Below are positions 43,479 to 54,114 of a stretch of DNA of 64,000 nucleotides, piece by piece. The notes beneath the pieces were generated by a model. That model was not told where the DNA came from. It was given only the letters and a program-made list of their open reading frames with translations, and searched no databases. Each line of letters begins with the position of its first letter. The stretch's first letter is position 1. The stretch lies in the NCBI GenBank assembly GCA_902612605.1, contig CACMDY010000002.1, positions 124,001 to 188,000 of the forward strand, in the 5' to 3' direction. Both the position numbers and the translations under genes were made by a program. Source of the stretch: an uncultured Pelagibacteraceae bacterium. Lineage in GTDB: Bacteria > Pseudomonadota > Alphaproteobacteria > Pelagibacterales > Pelagibacteraceae.

Positions 43479-43861
43479 TATTTTTTAAGTGGTGTTAATT
43501 TTTTTCCTGCAATTGCTATAGCTTTTCCTTTTCTTGTTCTTGAATTACATCTCGTTCTTTGACCTCTAACTGGAAGCTTTTTTCTATGTCTTGATCCTCT
43601 ATAAGTTGCAAGGTCAATTAATCTTTTTATACTTAGTGATGTTTCTCTTCTTAGATCACCCTCAACAGTAAACTTTTGATCTATGAATTCTCTAATTTTC
43701 AAAATTTGATCATCAGTTAGTTCATTAACTCTTTTTGATTTTGGTATTTCTAATTCTGCACAAATTTGTTGAGAAAATTTATTTCCAATACCGTAAATAT
43801 AAGTAAGTCCAACATGAACTAGTTTATTTTGTGGTATGTTTACACCTGCAATACGAGCCAT
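43478..43861 (-). CDS. rpsM: 30S ribosomal protein S13
   Basis: [13 protein letters not shown]...[14 protein letters not shown]. Confidence 0.97.
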   Translation of the reverse strand: MARIAGVNIPQNKLVHVGLTYIYGIGNKFSQQICAELEIPKSKRVNELTDDQILKIREFIDQKFTVEGDLRRETSLSIKRLIDLATYRGSRHRKKLPVRGQRTRCNSRTRKGKAIAIAGKKLTPLKK

Positions 43862-43916
43862 AATTTTTGTGATAAATTGTGCCTTTTATATAAGAAGATT
43901 AGTCAAAGTCAACGCC

Positions 43917-44480
43917 TTAAAAATTCAAAAAAGCCTCTATTTTACTGGTTATTTGTTCAATTTCCATTGATCCATCAATCTCATGAAAATTTGAATTTTT
44001 TGAATAAAAATCTAATACTGGTCTAGTCGTTTCGATATACGTATCATATCTCTTTAATATAGTATCTAAATCGTCATCAGATCTTTTTTCTAAAATTTTT
44101 CTTTTTTTTATTCTTTCTATGATTGTATCTTTATTTACATTTAAAAAAAAAATATGGTCTATCTTCTGATTTGACTCGTTTAGTAATAAATCTAAATTTT
44201 TTGCCTGACTTAGGGATCTAGGGTAACCATCAAAAATTAAGTTTCCCTTTTGATTGGGATCAAATACATGATTTTTTAAAAGGTTATTTACAATCTCATC
44301 ACTTACAAATTTACCTTCATTAATATTATTTATTATTTTTTTTCCTATATCTGTATCTTTTTTTATTTCTTCCCTTAAAATTTCACCTGTTGAAATTTGA
44401 TAACCGTTTAATTTTTTTACAAGATATTTGGCCTGAGTACCTTTACCAGCTCCTGGAGGTCCAAACAAAATTATATTCAC
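43917..44480 (-). CDS. adk: adenylate kinase
   Basis: IILFGPPGAGKGTQAKYL, IFDGYPRSLSQA. Confidence 0.96.
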   Translation of the reverse strand: MNIILFGPPGAGKGTQAKYLVKKLNGYQISTGEILREEIKKDTDIGKKIINNINEGKFVSDEIVNNLLKNHVFDPNQKGNLIFDGYPRSLSQAKNLDLLLNESNQKIDHIFFLNVNKDTIIERIKKRKILEKRSDDDLDTILKRYDTYIETTRPVLDFYSKNSNFHEIDGSMEIEQITSKIEAFLNF

Positions 44481-45761
44481 CTATCTACCAAATTTAGTTT
44501 TTTTGATAAGTTGCTCATATTGAGAACTCATCATCCTTGTTTGAATTTGAGTAACAGTGTCTATTGCAACAACTACAACAATCAAAACCGAAGCACCACC
44601 TAAATAGAACGGTATAGGATAATTTGCAATTAAAAATTCTGGCATTAGGCAAACAAGTGCAAGATATAAAGCTCCTATTGTTGTTAGTCTTGTTAGTATT
44701 GTATCGATATAAATTGCAGTACTTTCTCCAGGTCTTATCCCTGGAATAAATCCTCCATACTTTCTTAAATTTTCAGCTGTTTCAGTTGGATTAAAAGTTA
44801 TCGAAGTATAAAAAAAAGTAAAAAATATTATTCCTGATGCATACAGCAACATATACAAAGGTTGTCCTTGAGAAAAGTACGATGAAATATTTAAAAATGT
44901 TTCATTTTGAGAAACGTTAAAATTTGAAAAGGTTACTGGCAACAATAATAAGGCTGATGCAAAAATTGCTGGTATTACCCCTGCTGAATTAATTTTTAAT
45001 GGTAAATGTGACGAGTCCCCACCATACATTTTATTACCCATCTGTCTCTTGGGATAATTTATAAGAATTTTTCTTAATGCTCTTTCCATAAATACAATAA
45101 ATATAATTGTTGCAACAAGTAATAAAAATATAAAAATTATCATTATTGTTGAAATTGCACCTGTTCTACCTAACTCGAAAGTCGTAACTAAAGCTCTTGG
45201 AATTTCAGCAACAATACCTGAAAAGATAATTAAAGAAATACCGTTACCAATTCCTCTTTGTGTAATTTGTTCACCAAGCCACATTAAGAATATAGTTCCA
45301 GCTACAATAGTTGTGACTGTTGAAATTTTAAAAAAAATTCCCGGATTAATCACTAAGTCTGCAGATGACTCTAAGCCAACTGCCAATCCATATCCTTGAA
45401 TGGTTGCTAATAAGACAGTTCCATATCGAGTTATTTGAGTAATTTTTTGTCTTCCTATTTCACCTTGAGCTTTTAAATTTTTAAAATATTCAGAAACCCC
45501 AGTAAGTAATTGGACAATAATTGAAGATGATATATATGGCATTATTCCAAGAGCAAAAATTGCCATTCTACTTACTGCACCGCCTGCAAAAACATTGAAC
45601 ATTCCCAATAACCCTTTTTGATTTCCTTCCATCATTATTTGTAGTTGATCAGGGTCAATTCCAGGAAGTGGAACAAAAGTACCCAATCTGTATACAGAAA
45701 GGATAAATAGTGTAAATAATATTCTGTTTCTTAAATCGTTAGATTGTGTTGGTGCACTCAT
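44481..45761 (-). CDS. secY: preprotein translocase SecY
   Basis: Multi-TM; FVPLPGIDPDQL, GIMPYISSSIIVQLL, GIRPGESTAIYID. Confidence 0.97.
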   Translation of the reverse strand: MSAPTQSNDLRNRILFTLFILSVYRLGTFVPLPGIDPDQLQIMMEGNQKGLLGMFNVFAGGAVSRMAIFALGIMPYISSSIIVQLLTGVSEYFKNLKAQGEIGRQKITQITRYGTVLLATIQGYGLAVGLESSADLVINPGIFFKISTVTTIVAGTIFLMWLGEQITQRGIGNGISLIIFSGIVAEIPRALVTTFELGRTGAISTIMIIFIFLLLVATIIFIVFMERALRKILINYPKRQMGNKMYGGDSSHLPLKINSAGVIPAIFASALLLLPVTFSNFNVSQNETFLNISSYFSQGQPLYMLLYASGIIFFTFFYTSITFNPTETAENLRKYGGFIPGIRPGESTAIYIDTILTRLTTIGALYLALVCLMPEFLIANYPIPFYLGGASVLIVVVVAIDTVTQIQTRMMSSQYEQLIKKTKFGR

Positions 45762-46222
45762 TATTTAGATTGTTTCTTAACAGTAATTTTTCCACCAGCT
45801 TTTTCAATTTTTTCTCTTGCAAATTTAGAAGAATAATCTACTTCAATATCAATTTTTGAATTAAATTCACCATTTGATAAAACTTTAAATTTATTAATTG
45901 ATTTTCTAAATAATTTAGTTTCTTTAAATGTATCAATATTTATTTTCACATCTGCACTAATTTTTTTAGTATCAATAAGTTTTTGCAAATCTCCTAAATT
46001 TATCACGGCTACATCATTTTTGGTTATAGGGTTAAAACCTCTTTTGGGTAATCTTCTATATAAAGGCATTTGACCACCTTCAAAACTTTTTATAGCTACA
46101 CCTGATCTTGATTTTTGTCCTTTAACACCTCTACCAGAGGTTTTTCCTTTACCAGATCCTATACCTCTGCCTACTCGAATCTTTTTTGATTTAAGATTAT
46201 TCAATGTATTTAAAGATGTCAT
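45761..46222 (-). CDS. rplO: 50S ribosomal protein L15
   Basis: RVGRGIGSGKGKTSGRGVKGQKSRSG. Confidence 0.97.
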   Translation of the reverse strand: MTSLNTLNNLKSKKIRVGRGIGSGKGKTSGRGVKGQKSRSGVAIKSFEGGQMPLYRRLPKRGFNPITKNDVAVINLGDLQKLIDTKKISADVKINIDTFKETKLFRKSINKFKVLSNGEFNSKIDIEVDYSSKFAREKIEKAGGKITVKKQSK

Positions 46223-46722
46223 TATCCTCTCTTTTCAATTATTTCTGAAATTTTTTTATTTCTCAAATTAGAAATATTTTTAGGCGAATTTTGTTTTGAT
46301 AAAGCTTTTATACAAGCTCTAATTACATTATGTGGATTTGCTGTCCCTAGAGATTTAGCTACAATATCTTTTATACCAAGAACCTCACAAACAGCTCTAA
46401 CTGGACCACCCGCTATTATACCAGTTCCCTTGGGAGCTGATCTTAATTTAATTTTTCCAGCACCATCTTTGCCATATATATCATGATGGATAGTTCTTCC
46501 ATCTCTAAGAGGTATTTGAATTAAGTTTCTTCTTGCCAATTCATTTGCTTTTTTAATTGCATCAGGAACTTGTTTCGCTTTTGCATGTGCAATACCAATT
46601 TTACCATTTTGATTGCCAACTACAACTAAAGCCGAAAAGCCAAATCTTCTTCCGCCTTTAACAACCTTGGTTATTCTGTTTATGTGAACTAATTTTTCTA
46701 CGAATTCTGTATTTTTTTCCAT
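46222..46722 (-). CDS. rpsE: 30S ribosomal protein S5
   Basis: [24 protein letters not shown]. Confidence 0.97.
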   Translation of the reverse strand: MEKNTEFVEKLVHINRITKVVKGGRRFGFSALVVVGNQNGKIGIAHAKAKQVPDAIKKANELARRNLIQIPLRDGRTIHHDIYGKDGAGKIKLRSAPKGTGIIAGGPVRAVCEVLGIKDIVAKSLGTANPHNVIRACIKALSKQNSPKNISNLRNKKISEIIEKRG

Positions 46723-46725
46723 ATT

Positions 46726-47076
46726 TTAAAATTCCATTCCATTTTTCCTTAATGTTTCGGCAAAAATTTTAACTCTTCCATGATATTTATAAATACCACG
46801 ATCAAAGTAAATTTTTTTAATATTTTTTTCATTTGCTTTTTTTGCCAACATTTCAGCAACAATAGATGATAATTCTGATTTATTTTTCTTTTGTCCCTTA
46901 ATTTCTTTATCAATTGATGATGCAGAAACTAATGTTATATTTTTTACATCATCTATTATTTGTGCACTTATATTTTTTAATGACCTAGAAACACTTAATC
47001 TATATCTATCTTTAGATACATTTTTAAGTTTTTTTCTTACTCTAAATCTTTTTCTTTCAATAGTACTTAACTTCAT
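46726..47076 (-). CDS. rplR: 50S ribosomal protein L18
   Basis: [18 protein letters not shown]...[23 protein letters not shown]. Confidence 0.95.
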   Translation of the reverse strand: MKLSTIERKRFRVRKKLKNVSKDRYRLSVSRSLKNISAQIIDDVKNITLVSASSIDKEIKGQKKNKSELSSIVAEMLAKKANEKNIKKIYFDRGIYKYHGRVKIFAETLRKNGMEF

Positions 47077-47615
47077 TATTTTTTCTTACCTTCTTTTCTT
47101 AAAATATATTGACCCTTTTCTTTTATCCCTTTTCCTTTATACGGCTCAGGAGGTCTAATACTTTTAATTTGTGAAGCAACCATCCCTACCTGTTGTTTAT
47201 TTGAGCCACTTATTTTTAACGTTGTTTGTTTTTCAACAGCAATTTTAATACCTGCAGGGATATCGAAATTAATGTCATGACTAAATCCTAGCTGCATATT
47301 TAAAACATTTCCTTTTAAATTAGCTCTAAAACCAACACCAGTAAGTTCAAGTATTTTTTCATAACCGCTACTTGCACCAATAATAGCATTATTAAGTAAA
47401 CTTCTATTCATACCCCATAATCTTTTAGACGTATCATCGAGTTTTTTTGGCTTTATTGATACGTCTTTACCGTCTGTAATATTAAGTTCAAACATATCTA
47501 AATCTAATTTAATTGCTTGTTTACCAAGTGGTCCTTCAACATTTACAGTATTGCCAGATAGTAGAACTTTTACTTTTTCTGGAATTGGTATGTTTATTTT
47601 TCCTATCTTAGACAT
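47076..47615 (-). CDS. rplF: 50S ribosomal protein L6
   Basis: [15 protein letters not shown]...[24 protein letters not shown]. Confidence 0.97.
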   Translation of the reverse strand: MSKIGKINIPIPEKVKVLLSGNTVNVEGPLGKQAIKLDLDMFELNITDGKDVSIKPKKLDDTSKRLWGMNRSLLNNAIIGASSGYEKILELTGVGFRANLKGNVLNMQLGFSHDINFDIPAGIKIAVEKQTTLKISGSNKQQVGMVASQIKSIRPPEPYKGKGIKEKGQYILRKEGKKK

Positions 47616-48007
47616 TAAAATACCTTACAAATAATTTCACCACCAAGTTTTTTCTTTCTAGCATCAACATCGGTCATTACACCTTGTGGTGTAGATACAA
47701 TTGCTATACCAAGTCCATTGTTGATTTTTGGAAGACTACTTGCGCTTGAAAAAATTCTTCTTCCTGGTTTAGAAATTCTTTCAATTGTATTTATAACTGG
47801 ATTTCCAGAGTTATATTTTAAATTAATTTCAATCGAAGGTTTTTTATCATCATTAACTTTGTAGTCTATGATATAACCCTCGGACTTTAAAACATCAGCA
47901 ATTTTAACTTTAAATTTTGATGATGGCAAAGAAACTTTGCTATGATTTCTAACTTGTGCATTTTTTATTCTTGCTAACATATCGCCAATTGGATCACTTA
48001 AACTCAT
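47615..48007 (-). CDS. rpsH: 30S ribosomal protein S8
   Basis: MSLSDPIGDMLARIKNAQ...GIAIVSTPQGVMTDVDARKKKLGGEIICKVF. Confidence 0.97.
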   Translation of the reverse strand: MSLSDPIGDMLARIKNAQVRNHSKVSLPSSKFKVKIADVLKSEGYIIDYKVNDDKKPSIEINLKYNSGNPVINTIERISKPGRRIFSSASSLPKINNGLGIAIVSTPQGVMTDVDARKKKLGGEIICKVF

Positions 48008-48017
48008 AATTTCCTTT

Positions 48018-48323
48018 CTACCAACTCGATTTTACCATTCCAGGAATTTTTCCTTCTAAACCAAGCTGTCGAAGGGCTATTCTTGAAATTTTTAATTTAC
48101 GATAAACACCATGAGGTCTACCAGTAATTTGACACCTATTCATAACTCTAACTTTCGCTGAATTCCTAGGCATATTTGATAATTTCTGTTGTGCTTTAAA
48201 TCTTTCTTCTAAGGATAATTTTTTGTCCATAATTATTTTTTTTAATTTCAATCTTTTCTTATAAAACTTATCCGATAACTTGATTCTTCTATTATTCTTG
48301 TTAATTGCACTCATTTTAGCCAT
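48018..48323 (-). CDS. rpsN: 30S ribosomal protein S14
   Basis: [37 protein letters not shown]-like C-terminus. Confidence 0.96.
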   Translation of the reverse strand: MAKMSAINKNNRRIKLSDKFYKKRLKLKKIIMDKKLSLEERFKAQQKLSNMPRNSAKVRVMNRCQITGRPHGVYRKLKISRIALRQLGLEGKIPGMVKSSW

Positions 48324-48877
48324 TAATTACTCCTTGTTTCTCTGAATGGAAAATTTAAATGTTTTAATAATTCAAAACTGTGTTCTACTTTTTGAGATTT
48401 AATAACAATTGTAATGTCTAAACCTCTAATTTTATCTACTTTATCAAAATTTACTTCCGGAAATATAATATGCTCTTTAACTCCAAAGGTATAATTTCCA
48501 TATTTGTCAAAACCATTAGGATTTAATCCTCTGAAGTCTTTTATTCTTGGTAAAGCAATATTAGTTAGTCTATCAATAAATTCATACATTTTATTTTTTC
48601 TTAATGTTACTTTCAATCCAGAGTTGGTATTTTTTCTAGTTTTAAAATTTGCTATAGATTTTTTAAATTTAGTTATGACAGGCATTTGACCTGTGATACT
48701 TGCCAAGTCATTTTGGCATGATTTCAAAATTTTTTGATCATTTCCATCAAGTCCTAAACCCATATTTAAAACTATTTTTTGTATTCTGGGTCCCATATAT
48801 ATATTTTTGTAACCAAATTTTTCTTTTAAAGTTGGCTCTATCTCTTTGGCTATTGCTAATTTCAATCTAGGTATCAT
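48323..48877 (-). CDS. rplE: 50S ribosomal protein L5
   Basis: [42 protein letters not shown]. Confidence 0.97.
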   Translation of the reverse strand: MIPRLKLAIAKEIEPTLKEKFGYKNIYMGPRIQKIVLNMGLGLDGNDQKILKSCQNDLASITGQMPVITKFKKSIANFKTRKNTNSGLKVTLRKNKMYEFIDRLTNIALPRIKDFRGLNPNGFDKYGNYTFGVKEHIIFPEVNFDKVDKIRGLDITIVIKSQKVEHSFELLKHLNFPFRETRSN

Positions 48878-49116
48878 TATTTCTTGACCTCATTTTTATT
48901 TTTACTGTCAAAAATTGCTAAATTTGAAAGATGAATAAAGTTTTCCTTTGATATTATTCCACCTTTCTTTTCTTTTGTAGTTTTCACATGTTTTTTTACC
49001 ATGTTTATACCTTTAACTTTTGCCCTATTATTTTTTCTATCAATTTCGATAACGTCACCATCTTTATTTTTATCCTTACCGGTCAATATCTTTACTTTAA
49101 TACCTTTTTTAATCAT
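48877..49116 (-). CDS. rplX: 50S ribosomal protein L24 (short C-terminus)
   Basis: [39 protein letters not shown]. Confidence 0.94.
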   Translation of the reverse strand: MIKKGIKVKILTGKDKNKDGDVIEIDRKNNRAKVKGINMVKKHVKTTKEKKGGIISKENFIHLSNLAIFDSKNKNEVKK

Positions 49117-49484
49117 TATAATACCTCTGGTGCCAACGAAATTATTTTCATTTGTCCTCTATTTCTTAATTCTCTAGTAACTGGTCCAAAAATCCTAGTG
49201 CCAATTGGCTCCCCCTTATCATCAGTCAAAACAGCTGCATTGTTGTCAAATCTTACTTTGGATCCATCATTCCTATGAATTCCTTTTTTAACTCTAACAA
49301 CAACTGCTTTATGAACTGCACCTTTTTTAACTTTTCCTTTTGGAATTGCTTCTTTAACTGCAACAACTATAGTATCACCAATACTTGCATATCTTCTTTT
49401 AGATCCACCTAATACTTTTATGCATTCAATCTTTTTTGCACCAGTATTGTCTGCAACAAATAATTCCGTCTGAACTTGTATCAT
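49116..49484 (-). CDS. rplN: 50S ribosomal protein L14
   Basis: [37 protein letters not shown]. Confidence 0.98.
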   Translation of the reverse strand: MIQVQTELFVADNTGAKKIECIKVLGGSKRRYASIGDTIVVAVKEAIPKGKVKKGAVHKAVVVRVKKGIHRNDGSKVRFDNNAAVLTDDKGEPIGTRIFGPVTRELRNRGQMKIISLAPEVL

Positions 49485-49717
49485 TTGGAAACTCCTATTA
49501 CCTCGAATTTTTTAGACTTTGAGTAAGGTTTACACTCTTTTATCGATACTTTATCACCGTTTTTATATTTATTCTCTTCGTCATGAACACTATATTTTTT
49601 TCTAGCTTTAATTACTTTTTTTAATACTGGATGTTGATATTTTCGCTCAACTAAGACTGTAATAGTTTTATTTGGCTTATCACTGACAACTATTCCATTT
49701 AATACTTTTTTAGGCAT
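49481..49717 (-). CDS. rpsQ: 30S ribosomal protein S17
   Basis: [34 protein letters not shown]. Confidence 0.97.
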   Translation of the reverse strand: MPKKVLNGIVVSDKPNKTITVLVERKYQHPVLKKVIKARKKYSVHDEENKYKNGDKVSIKECKPYSKSKKFEVIGVSK

Positions 49718-49898
49718 CTTTTCTCACTACTAATGTTTTTAATCTTGCAATATTCCTCTTCGTTTCACTTATTTTTGATGGACTTTTTATCTGACCATTA
49801 ATTTTTTGAAATCTAAAATTAAAAAGATCTTTTTTTAATTTTTCAACTTCTTTCAAAGCTTGTTCTTTAGTCATTTTTTTTATATCATTTTTTTTCAT
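49710..49898 (-). CDS. rpmC: 50S ribosomal protein L29
   Basis: [37 protein letters not shown]. Confidence 0.95.
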   Translation of the reverse strand: MKKNDIKKMTKEQALKEVEKLKKDLFNFRFQKINGQIKSPSKISETKRNIARLKTLVVRKDA

Positions 49899-50306
49899 TT
49901 AAATTCTCTTAATAAATTTACATTTAATTGGCAGTTTTGCTGACGCTTTATATAAAGCTTCTCTAGCAATTTCTTCTGTTACTCCATCAACCTCAAATAA
50001 AATTCTTCCTGGTTTAACTCTACATGCCCAAAATTCAGGAGAGCCTTTTCCTTTACCCATTCTTACCTCGGTAGGCTTTTTTGATACGGGTATATTAGGA
50101 AACATTCTTGTCCAAACTCTGCCTTGTCTTTTCATGTGTCTTGTTAATGCTACTCTAGCTGCCTCTATCTGTCTGGATATAATTCTTTCTGGCTGAATTG
50201 CTTTTAATCCAAAAGAACCATAATTCATAGCATTACATCTGGAAGCATTGCCGTGAATTCTTCCTTTATGTGCTTTTCTAAACTTTGTTCTAGTTGGTTG
50301 TAACAT
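49899..50306 (-). CDS. rplP: 50S ribosomal protein L16
   Basis: [19 protein letters not shown]...[22 protein letters not shown]. Confidence 0.98.
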   Translation of the reverse strand: MLQPTRTKFRKAHKGRIHGNASRCNAMNYGSFGLKAIQPERIISRQIEAARVALTRHMKRQGRVWTRMFPNIPVSKKPTEVRMGKGKGSPEFWACRVKPGRILFEVDGVTEEIAREALYKASAKLPIKCKFIKRI

Positions 50307-50308
50307 TA

Positions 50309-50968
50309 TTATGTTTTGTTCCTTTCTTGGCTAAATTCTTTCGTAAAAATTTCTCCTTTATATATCCAAACTTTAATTCCAATTATTCCATAGGTAGTCA
50401 AAGCTTCTGCTTCAGCATAATCAATATCTGCTCTTAAAGTATGGGATGGAATACTACCATCTCTTAACCATTCTGTTCTTGCAATTTCGTTTCCACCAAG
50501 TCTGCCACTACAAGACACTTTAATTCCTTTAGCTCCTAATCTTAATGCAGATTGCATTGCTCTCTTCATTGCTCTCCTGTACGAAACACGTTTAACTAAC
50601 TGTTGAGCGATGTTCTCGGCAACTAAAAATGAATTTGTCTCAGGTTTTTTTACTTCCTTAATATTTAGCACTATTTCATTTGCGCTTAATTTTGATAGTT
50701 TTCCTTTGATTTTTTCTATATCACTTCCCTTTTTTCCAATTACAAATCCAGGCCTAGAAGTATAAATTGTTACAAAACATTTCTTTGCTGATCTTTCTAT
50801 CATTACTTTTGAAACGCCTGAATTGATAACATTCTTTTTAATGAATTCTCTAATCTTAAAATCTTCAATTAAATAATTTCCAAAATCTTGTTTTTTTGCG
50901 TACCAAACAGAGTCCCATCCTCTATTGATGCCTAATCTTAAACCTACTGGATTAACCTTTTGTCCCAT
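50309..50968 (-). CDS. rpsC: 30S ribosomal protein S3
   Basis: [26 protein letters not shown] domain [14 protein letters not shown]. Confidence 0.98.
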   Translation of the reverse strand: MGQKVNPVGLRLGINRGWDSVWYAKKQDFGNYLIEDFKIREFIKKNVINSGVSKVMIERSAKKCFVTIYTSRPGFVIGKKGSDIEKIKGKLSKLSANEIVLNIKEVKKPETNSFLVAENIAQQLVKRVSYRRAMKRAMQSALRLGAKGIKVSCSGRLGGNEIARTEWLRDGSIPSHTLRADIDYAEAEALTTYGIIGIKVWIYKGEIFTKEFSQERNKT

Positions 50969-51347
50969 GTTCCTTCTCTTTTTGTTTCATTTGTTCACTC
51001 AAAACTATTGTTACATTTGAGTATGGTTTCATAATTTCTGCAGCTCTACCTTTGGCTCTAGCTCTAAATCTTTTCATTATTACCTGTTTTCCACAGAAAG
51101 CTTCTTTAACCACTAAATTATCAATATCATATTGAAAATTATTTTCTGCATTAGCAACTGCAGATGAAATTGTTTTTTTTACATCTTTAGAAATTCTTTT
51201 TTCTGAAAAAGATAAATCTCTAATTGCAATTTCTACTTTTTTACCAACTATTGATTTAAGTATAGGTTTTAATTTTCTTACACTAGATCTTACATTCTTA
51301 TTTATTGATCTAACTTGTTTTAAATCTATATCTTTATTTTTACTCAT
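50952..51347 (-). CDS. rplV: 50S ribosomal protein L22
   Basis: [28 protein letters not shown]. Confidence 0.96.
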   Translation of the reverse strand: MSKNKDIDLKQVRSINKNVRSSVRKLKPILKSIVGKKVEIAIRDLSFSEKRISKDVKKTISSAVANAENNFQYDIDNLVVKEAFCGKQVIMKRFRARAKGRAAEIMKPYSNVTIVLSEQMKQKEKEHGTKG

Positions 51348-51349
51348 AT

Positions 51350-51658
51350 TTATTTCTTATCAGCTCCCTTAGCTCCACCCTCAACTTTTGCTTTTTTATC
51401 AGCTGGTGTATGACCAAAAAACTGTCTTGTTGGAGCAAATTCTCCAAATTTGTGTCCCACCATATCCTCAGATACAGTTATTGGTATAAATTTTTTACCG
51501 TTATAAATTAAAAAACTAAATCCTACGAAGTCAGGTATTATCGTAGATTTTCTAGACCAAGTTTTAATTGGTTTTTTATTAGGATTGTTTTTAATTTTTT
51601 CAACTTTTTTAATTAAACTTTCCTCAACAAACGGTCCTTTCCAAACAGATCTCGCCAT
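51350..51658 (-). CDS. rpsS: 30S ribosomal protein S19 (intact copy)
   Basis: [21 protein letters not shown]...[29 protein letters not shown]. Confidence 0.98.
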   Translation of the reverse strand: MARSVWKGPFVEESLIKKVEKIKNNPNKKPIKTWSRKSTIIPDFVGFSFLIYNGKKFIPITVSEDMVGHKFGEFAPTRQFFGHTPADKKAKVEGGAKGADKK

Positions 51659-51661
51659 ATA
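51551..51661 (-). repeat. inverted repeat arm A (native 5' end of rpsS)
   Basis: Reverse complement matches 52223-52333 at 109/111 positions, no gaps. Confidence 0.97.
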
Positions 51662-52483
51662 TTAAGCTCTCTTCTTCTTTCTTCTTCTTATTATAAATTT
51701 ATCAGTTCTCTTGTTGTCTCTTGTTTTTAATCCTTTGGCTGATTGTCCAGTAGGAGATACAGGATGTCGTCCGCCTGCAGATTTTCCTTCACCTCCACCA
51801 TGGGGGTGATCTACTGGATTTTTAACAACCCCTCTGGTATGTGGTCTTCTCCCTAACCATCTTGATCTACCAGCTTTACCAATTTTAATGTTTTTTTGAT
51901 CTGGATTAGATAATACTCCAACTGTAGCCAACGCTCTAGAATCTATTTTCCTAACTTCACCTGAAGTCATTTTTATAATTGAGTAATTTCCATCAATACC
52001 TGAAATCGTTACAGAAGAGCCAGCGGCTCTTGCTATCTTTCCACCAGCACCCGGTTGTATTTCAACATTATGTATGTCAATACCTACTGGAATATCCTGT
52101 AATGGTAAACAATTTCCTATTTTGATTTCTGAGGAAGAACCATTTTGAACATAATCACCAACTTTTATTTTTTGTGGAGCAAGATAATAGAATTTTTCAT
52201 TGTCTTCAAATTTAACCAACATTATATGGCATGATCTGTTTGGAAAGGACCGTTTGTTGAGGAAAGTTTAATTAAAAAAGTTGAAAAAATTAAAAACAAT
52301 CCTAATAAAAAACCAATTAAAACTTGGTCTAGATGTAATACGACCATAATTATTTCTTCCTTTTGAAGAATAATTTGCACTTGTTAATGGCTTATAAGGC
52401 TTACCTTTCCATAAACCTGCTCTACTTGTCAGAATTGTCCCTCTGGTAGATTTCGTGTAAGGTTTGAATGTTTTTAATGCCAT
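51662..52483 (-). pseudogene. rplB: 50S ribosomal protein L2, disrupted: N-terminal fragment (52268-52483) and C-terminal fragment (51662-52222) in the same frame, separated by an inverted rpsS-derived patch with an in-frame TAA
   Basis: [52 protein letters not shown] then non-L2 [27 protein letters not shown] then [29 protein letters not shown]...; the conserved GGxHKxxYR...DFxR...VExxEYD region is missing. Confidence 0.9.
52223..52333 (+). repeat. inverted repeat arm B (rpsS-derived patch inside rplB)
   Basis: + strand reads ATGGCATGATCTGTTTGGAAAGGACCGTTTGTTGAGGAAAGT...ACTTGGTCTAGA, i.e. the sense rpsS start; only mismatches at 52231-52232. Confidence 0.97.
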
Positions 52484-52486
52484 AAT

Positions 52487-52780
52487 TTAAATTCCTGTTG
52501 TTAAGTCAATATTTTGACCTTTTTTAAGTGTAATAATTGCTTTTTTAAAACCTTTCTTTTTAACTTTTTTTCCTCTAGTAGATTTGATTAGTGTTTTTTT
52601 ATTAATAATATTAATTTTTGTTACGTTGACTTTAAAAATTTTTTCAATTGAACCTTTTAAAGTTTTTTTATTAGCACTTTGAGGTACCTTAAAAACAATT
52701 TTATTTTGTTCTGATAAATTTGTTGATTTTTCAGTTACAACAGGAAACAGGATTTTGTCGTATAAGCTTAGTTTATCCAT
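52487..52780 (-). CDS. rplW: 50S ribosomal protein L23
   Basis: LYDKILFPVVTEKSTNLSEQNKIVFKV. Confidence 0.96.
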   Translation of the reverse strand: MDKLSLYDKILFPVVTEKSTNLSEQNKIVFKVPQSANKKTLKGSIEKIFKVNVTKINIINKKTLIKSTRGKKVKKKGFKKAIITLKKGQNIDLTTGI

Positions 52781-53403
52781 TATTGATACCTTTTTTCCAA
52801 TTCTTTAACTGAACTTTCAGTGAAAATAATTTTTTTATATTTAACTAAATCAAATGCACTGAAATGATTTGCATCTGTTAATTTGACGTTAGGAATATTT
52901 TTAATTGACCTTAAGATATTATCTTTAGATTTTATATCGACAATTAATAATGAGTTATTTGCATCAAACTTCTTTAAAAGTTCAAACATTTCTTTTGTCT
53001 TTTCAATTTTTTTTCCAAAATCATCAAAAATAATTACTTCATTCGATTTATTTTTTTCAGTAATAAGTGAGGCTATACTCATTTTTTTTTCACTCTTATT
53101 CAACTTTCTAGTTTTATATTTATCCTGACCTTTTGGTCCGTGAGCTATTCCCCCGCCTACAAATATAGGAGCCTTTTTACTAGAGTGTCTTGCATTTCCA
53201 GTACCTTTTTGTGAGTAAATTTTAGACGTTGAGCCAGTTATTTCATTTCGTTGCTTTGTTTTTGCTTTTCTACCTTTAAAGTTTGCGTTTAATTTATAAA
53301 TTACACCACTCACTAATTGATTGTTAACTTTAGCACTAAAAATTTTATCTAGCACTTCAATACTCTGCTTTTTTCCATCAAAACTTAATTTATCTATTTT
53401 CAT
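52780..53403 (-). CDS. rplD: 50S ribosomal protein L4
   Basis: GSTSKIYSQKGTGNARHSSKKAPIFVGGGIAHGPKGQD. Confidence 0.96.
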   Translation of the reverse strand: MKIDKLSFDGKKQSIEVLDKIFSAKVNNQLVSGVIYKLNANFKGRKAKTKQRNEITGSTSKIYSQKGTGNARHSSKKAPIFVGGGIAHGPKGQDKYKTRKLNKSEKKMSIASLITEKNKSNEVIIFDDFGKKIEKTKEMFELLKKFDANNSLLIVDIKSKDNILRSIKNIPNVKLTDANHFSAFDLVKYKKIIFTESSVKELEKRYQ

Positions 53404-54114
53404 TTATTTTTTCTTTTTATCAGCTGATTTTTTTTGTTTTTCAATTTGCTCAATTTTTTCTTCAATTGACATTCGGTTAATATTTTTGACTGATTTTTTA
53501 ATTAAAACTTCTGTATTTTTAGATCCAGGAATAGAGCCTTTTAAATACAGCAAATTGTTTTCTTTGTCAGCTTTTATAACTTCAATATTCTGTATAGTTC
53601 TAATTTTATCTCCCATATGACCAGCCATTTTTTTTCCTTTAAAAACTTTTCCAGGATCCTGCCTTTGTCCTGTTGAACCATGTGATCTATGAGAAATTGA
53701 AACCCCATGAGTAGCTCTTAATCCACCAAAATTATGCCTTTTCATTGCACCTGCAAATCCTTTACCAATTGTCTTAGATTTGACATCAACAAATTTAACA
53801 TTCTCAAATATTTCTATTCCAATTTCATTTCCTTCTTTGAAATTTTCAGTACTTTCTAGCCTGAACTCTTTAAGTGTTTTTTTTGGCTCAGTATTTTTTT
53901 TAGCAAAATAGCCTTTCATAGATTTGGTTAATTTTGAGTTTTTTATTTTTCCAAATCCTATTTGTACTGCGCAATAACCTCTTGTTTCTTTGTCAATAAC
54001 GTTTATTACTCTTCCGGTCTCCATTTTTAACACAGTAACTGGAACTGATTGGCCAGTTTTAAAAAACTCCCTAGACATTCCTATTTTTTTTCCAATTAAA
54101 GCTAAATTATCCAT
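53404..54114 (-). CDS. rplC: 50S ribosomal protein L3
   Basis: GKKIGMSREF, MKRHNFGGLRATHGVSISHRSHGSTGQRQDPGKVFKGKKMAGHMG. Confidence 0.97.
   Translation of the reverse strand: MDNLALIGKKIGMSREFFKTGQSVPVTVLKMETGRVINVIDKETRGYCAVQIGFGKIKNSKLTKSMKGYFAKKNTEPKKTLKEFRLESTENFKEGNEIGIEIFENVKFVDVKSKTIGKGFAGAMKRHNFGGLRATHGVSISHRSHGSTGQRQDPGKVFKGKKMAGHMGDKIRTIQNIEVIKADKENNLLYLKGSIPGSKNTEVLIKKSVKNINRMSIEEKIEQIEKQKKSADKKKK

Noticed and set aside
52223-52333. Intron, intein, programmed bypass or invertible switch inside rplB
   Set aside because: The inserted DNA is an inverted rpsS copy with no splicing or integrase features, and it replaces conserved L2 codons rather than just separating them. Inverting between the repeats would not restore L2.
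52223-52333. Second functional rpsS gene on the + strand
   Set aside because: It reads ATG GCA TGA, stops at codon 3, and has only about a third of the gene.
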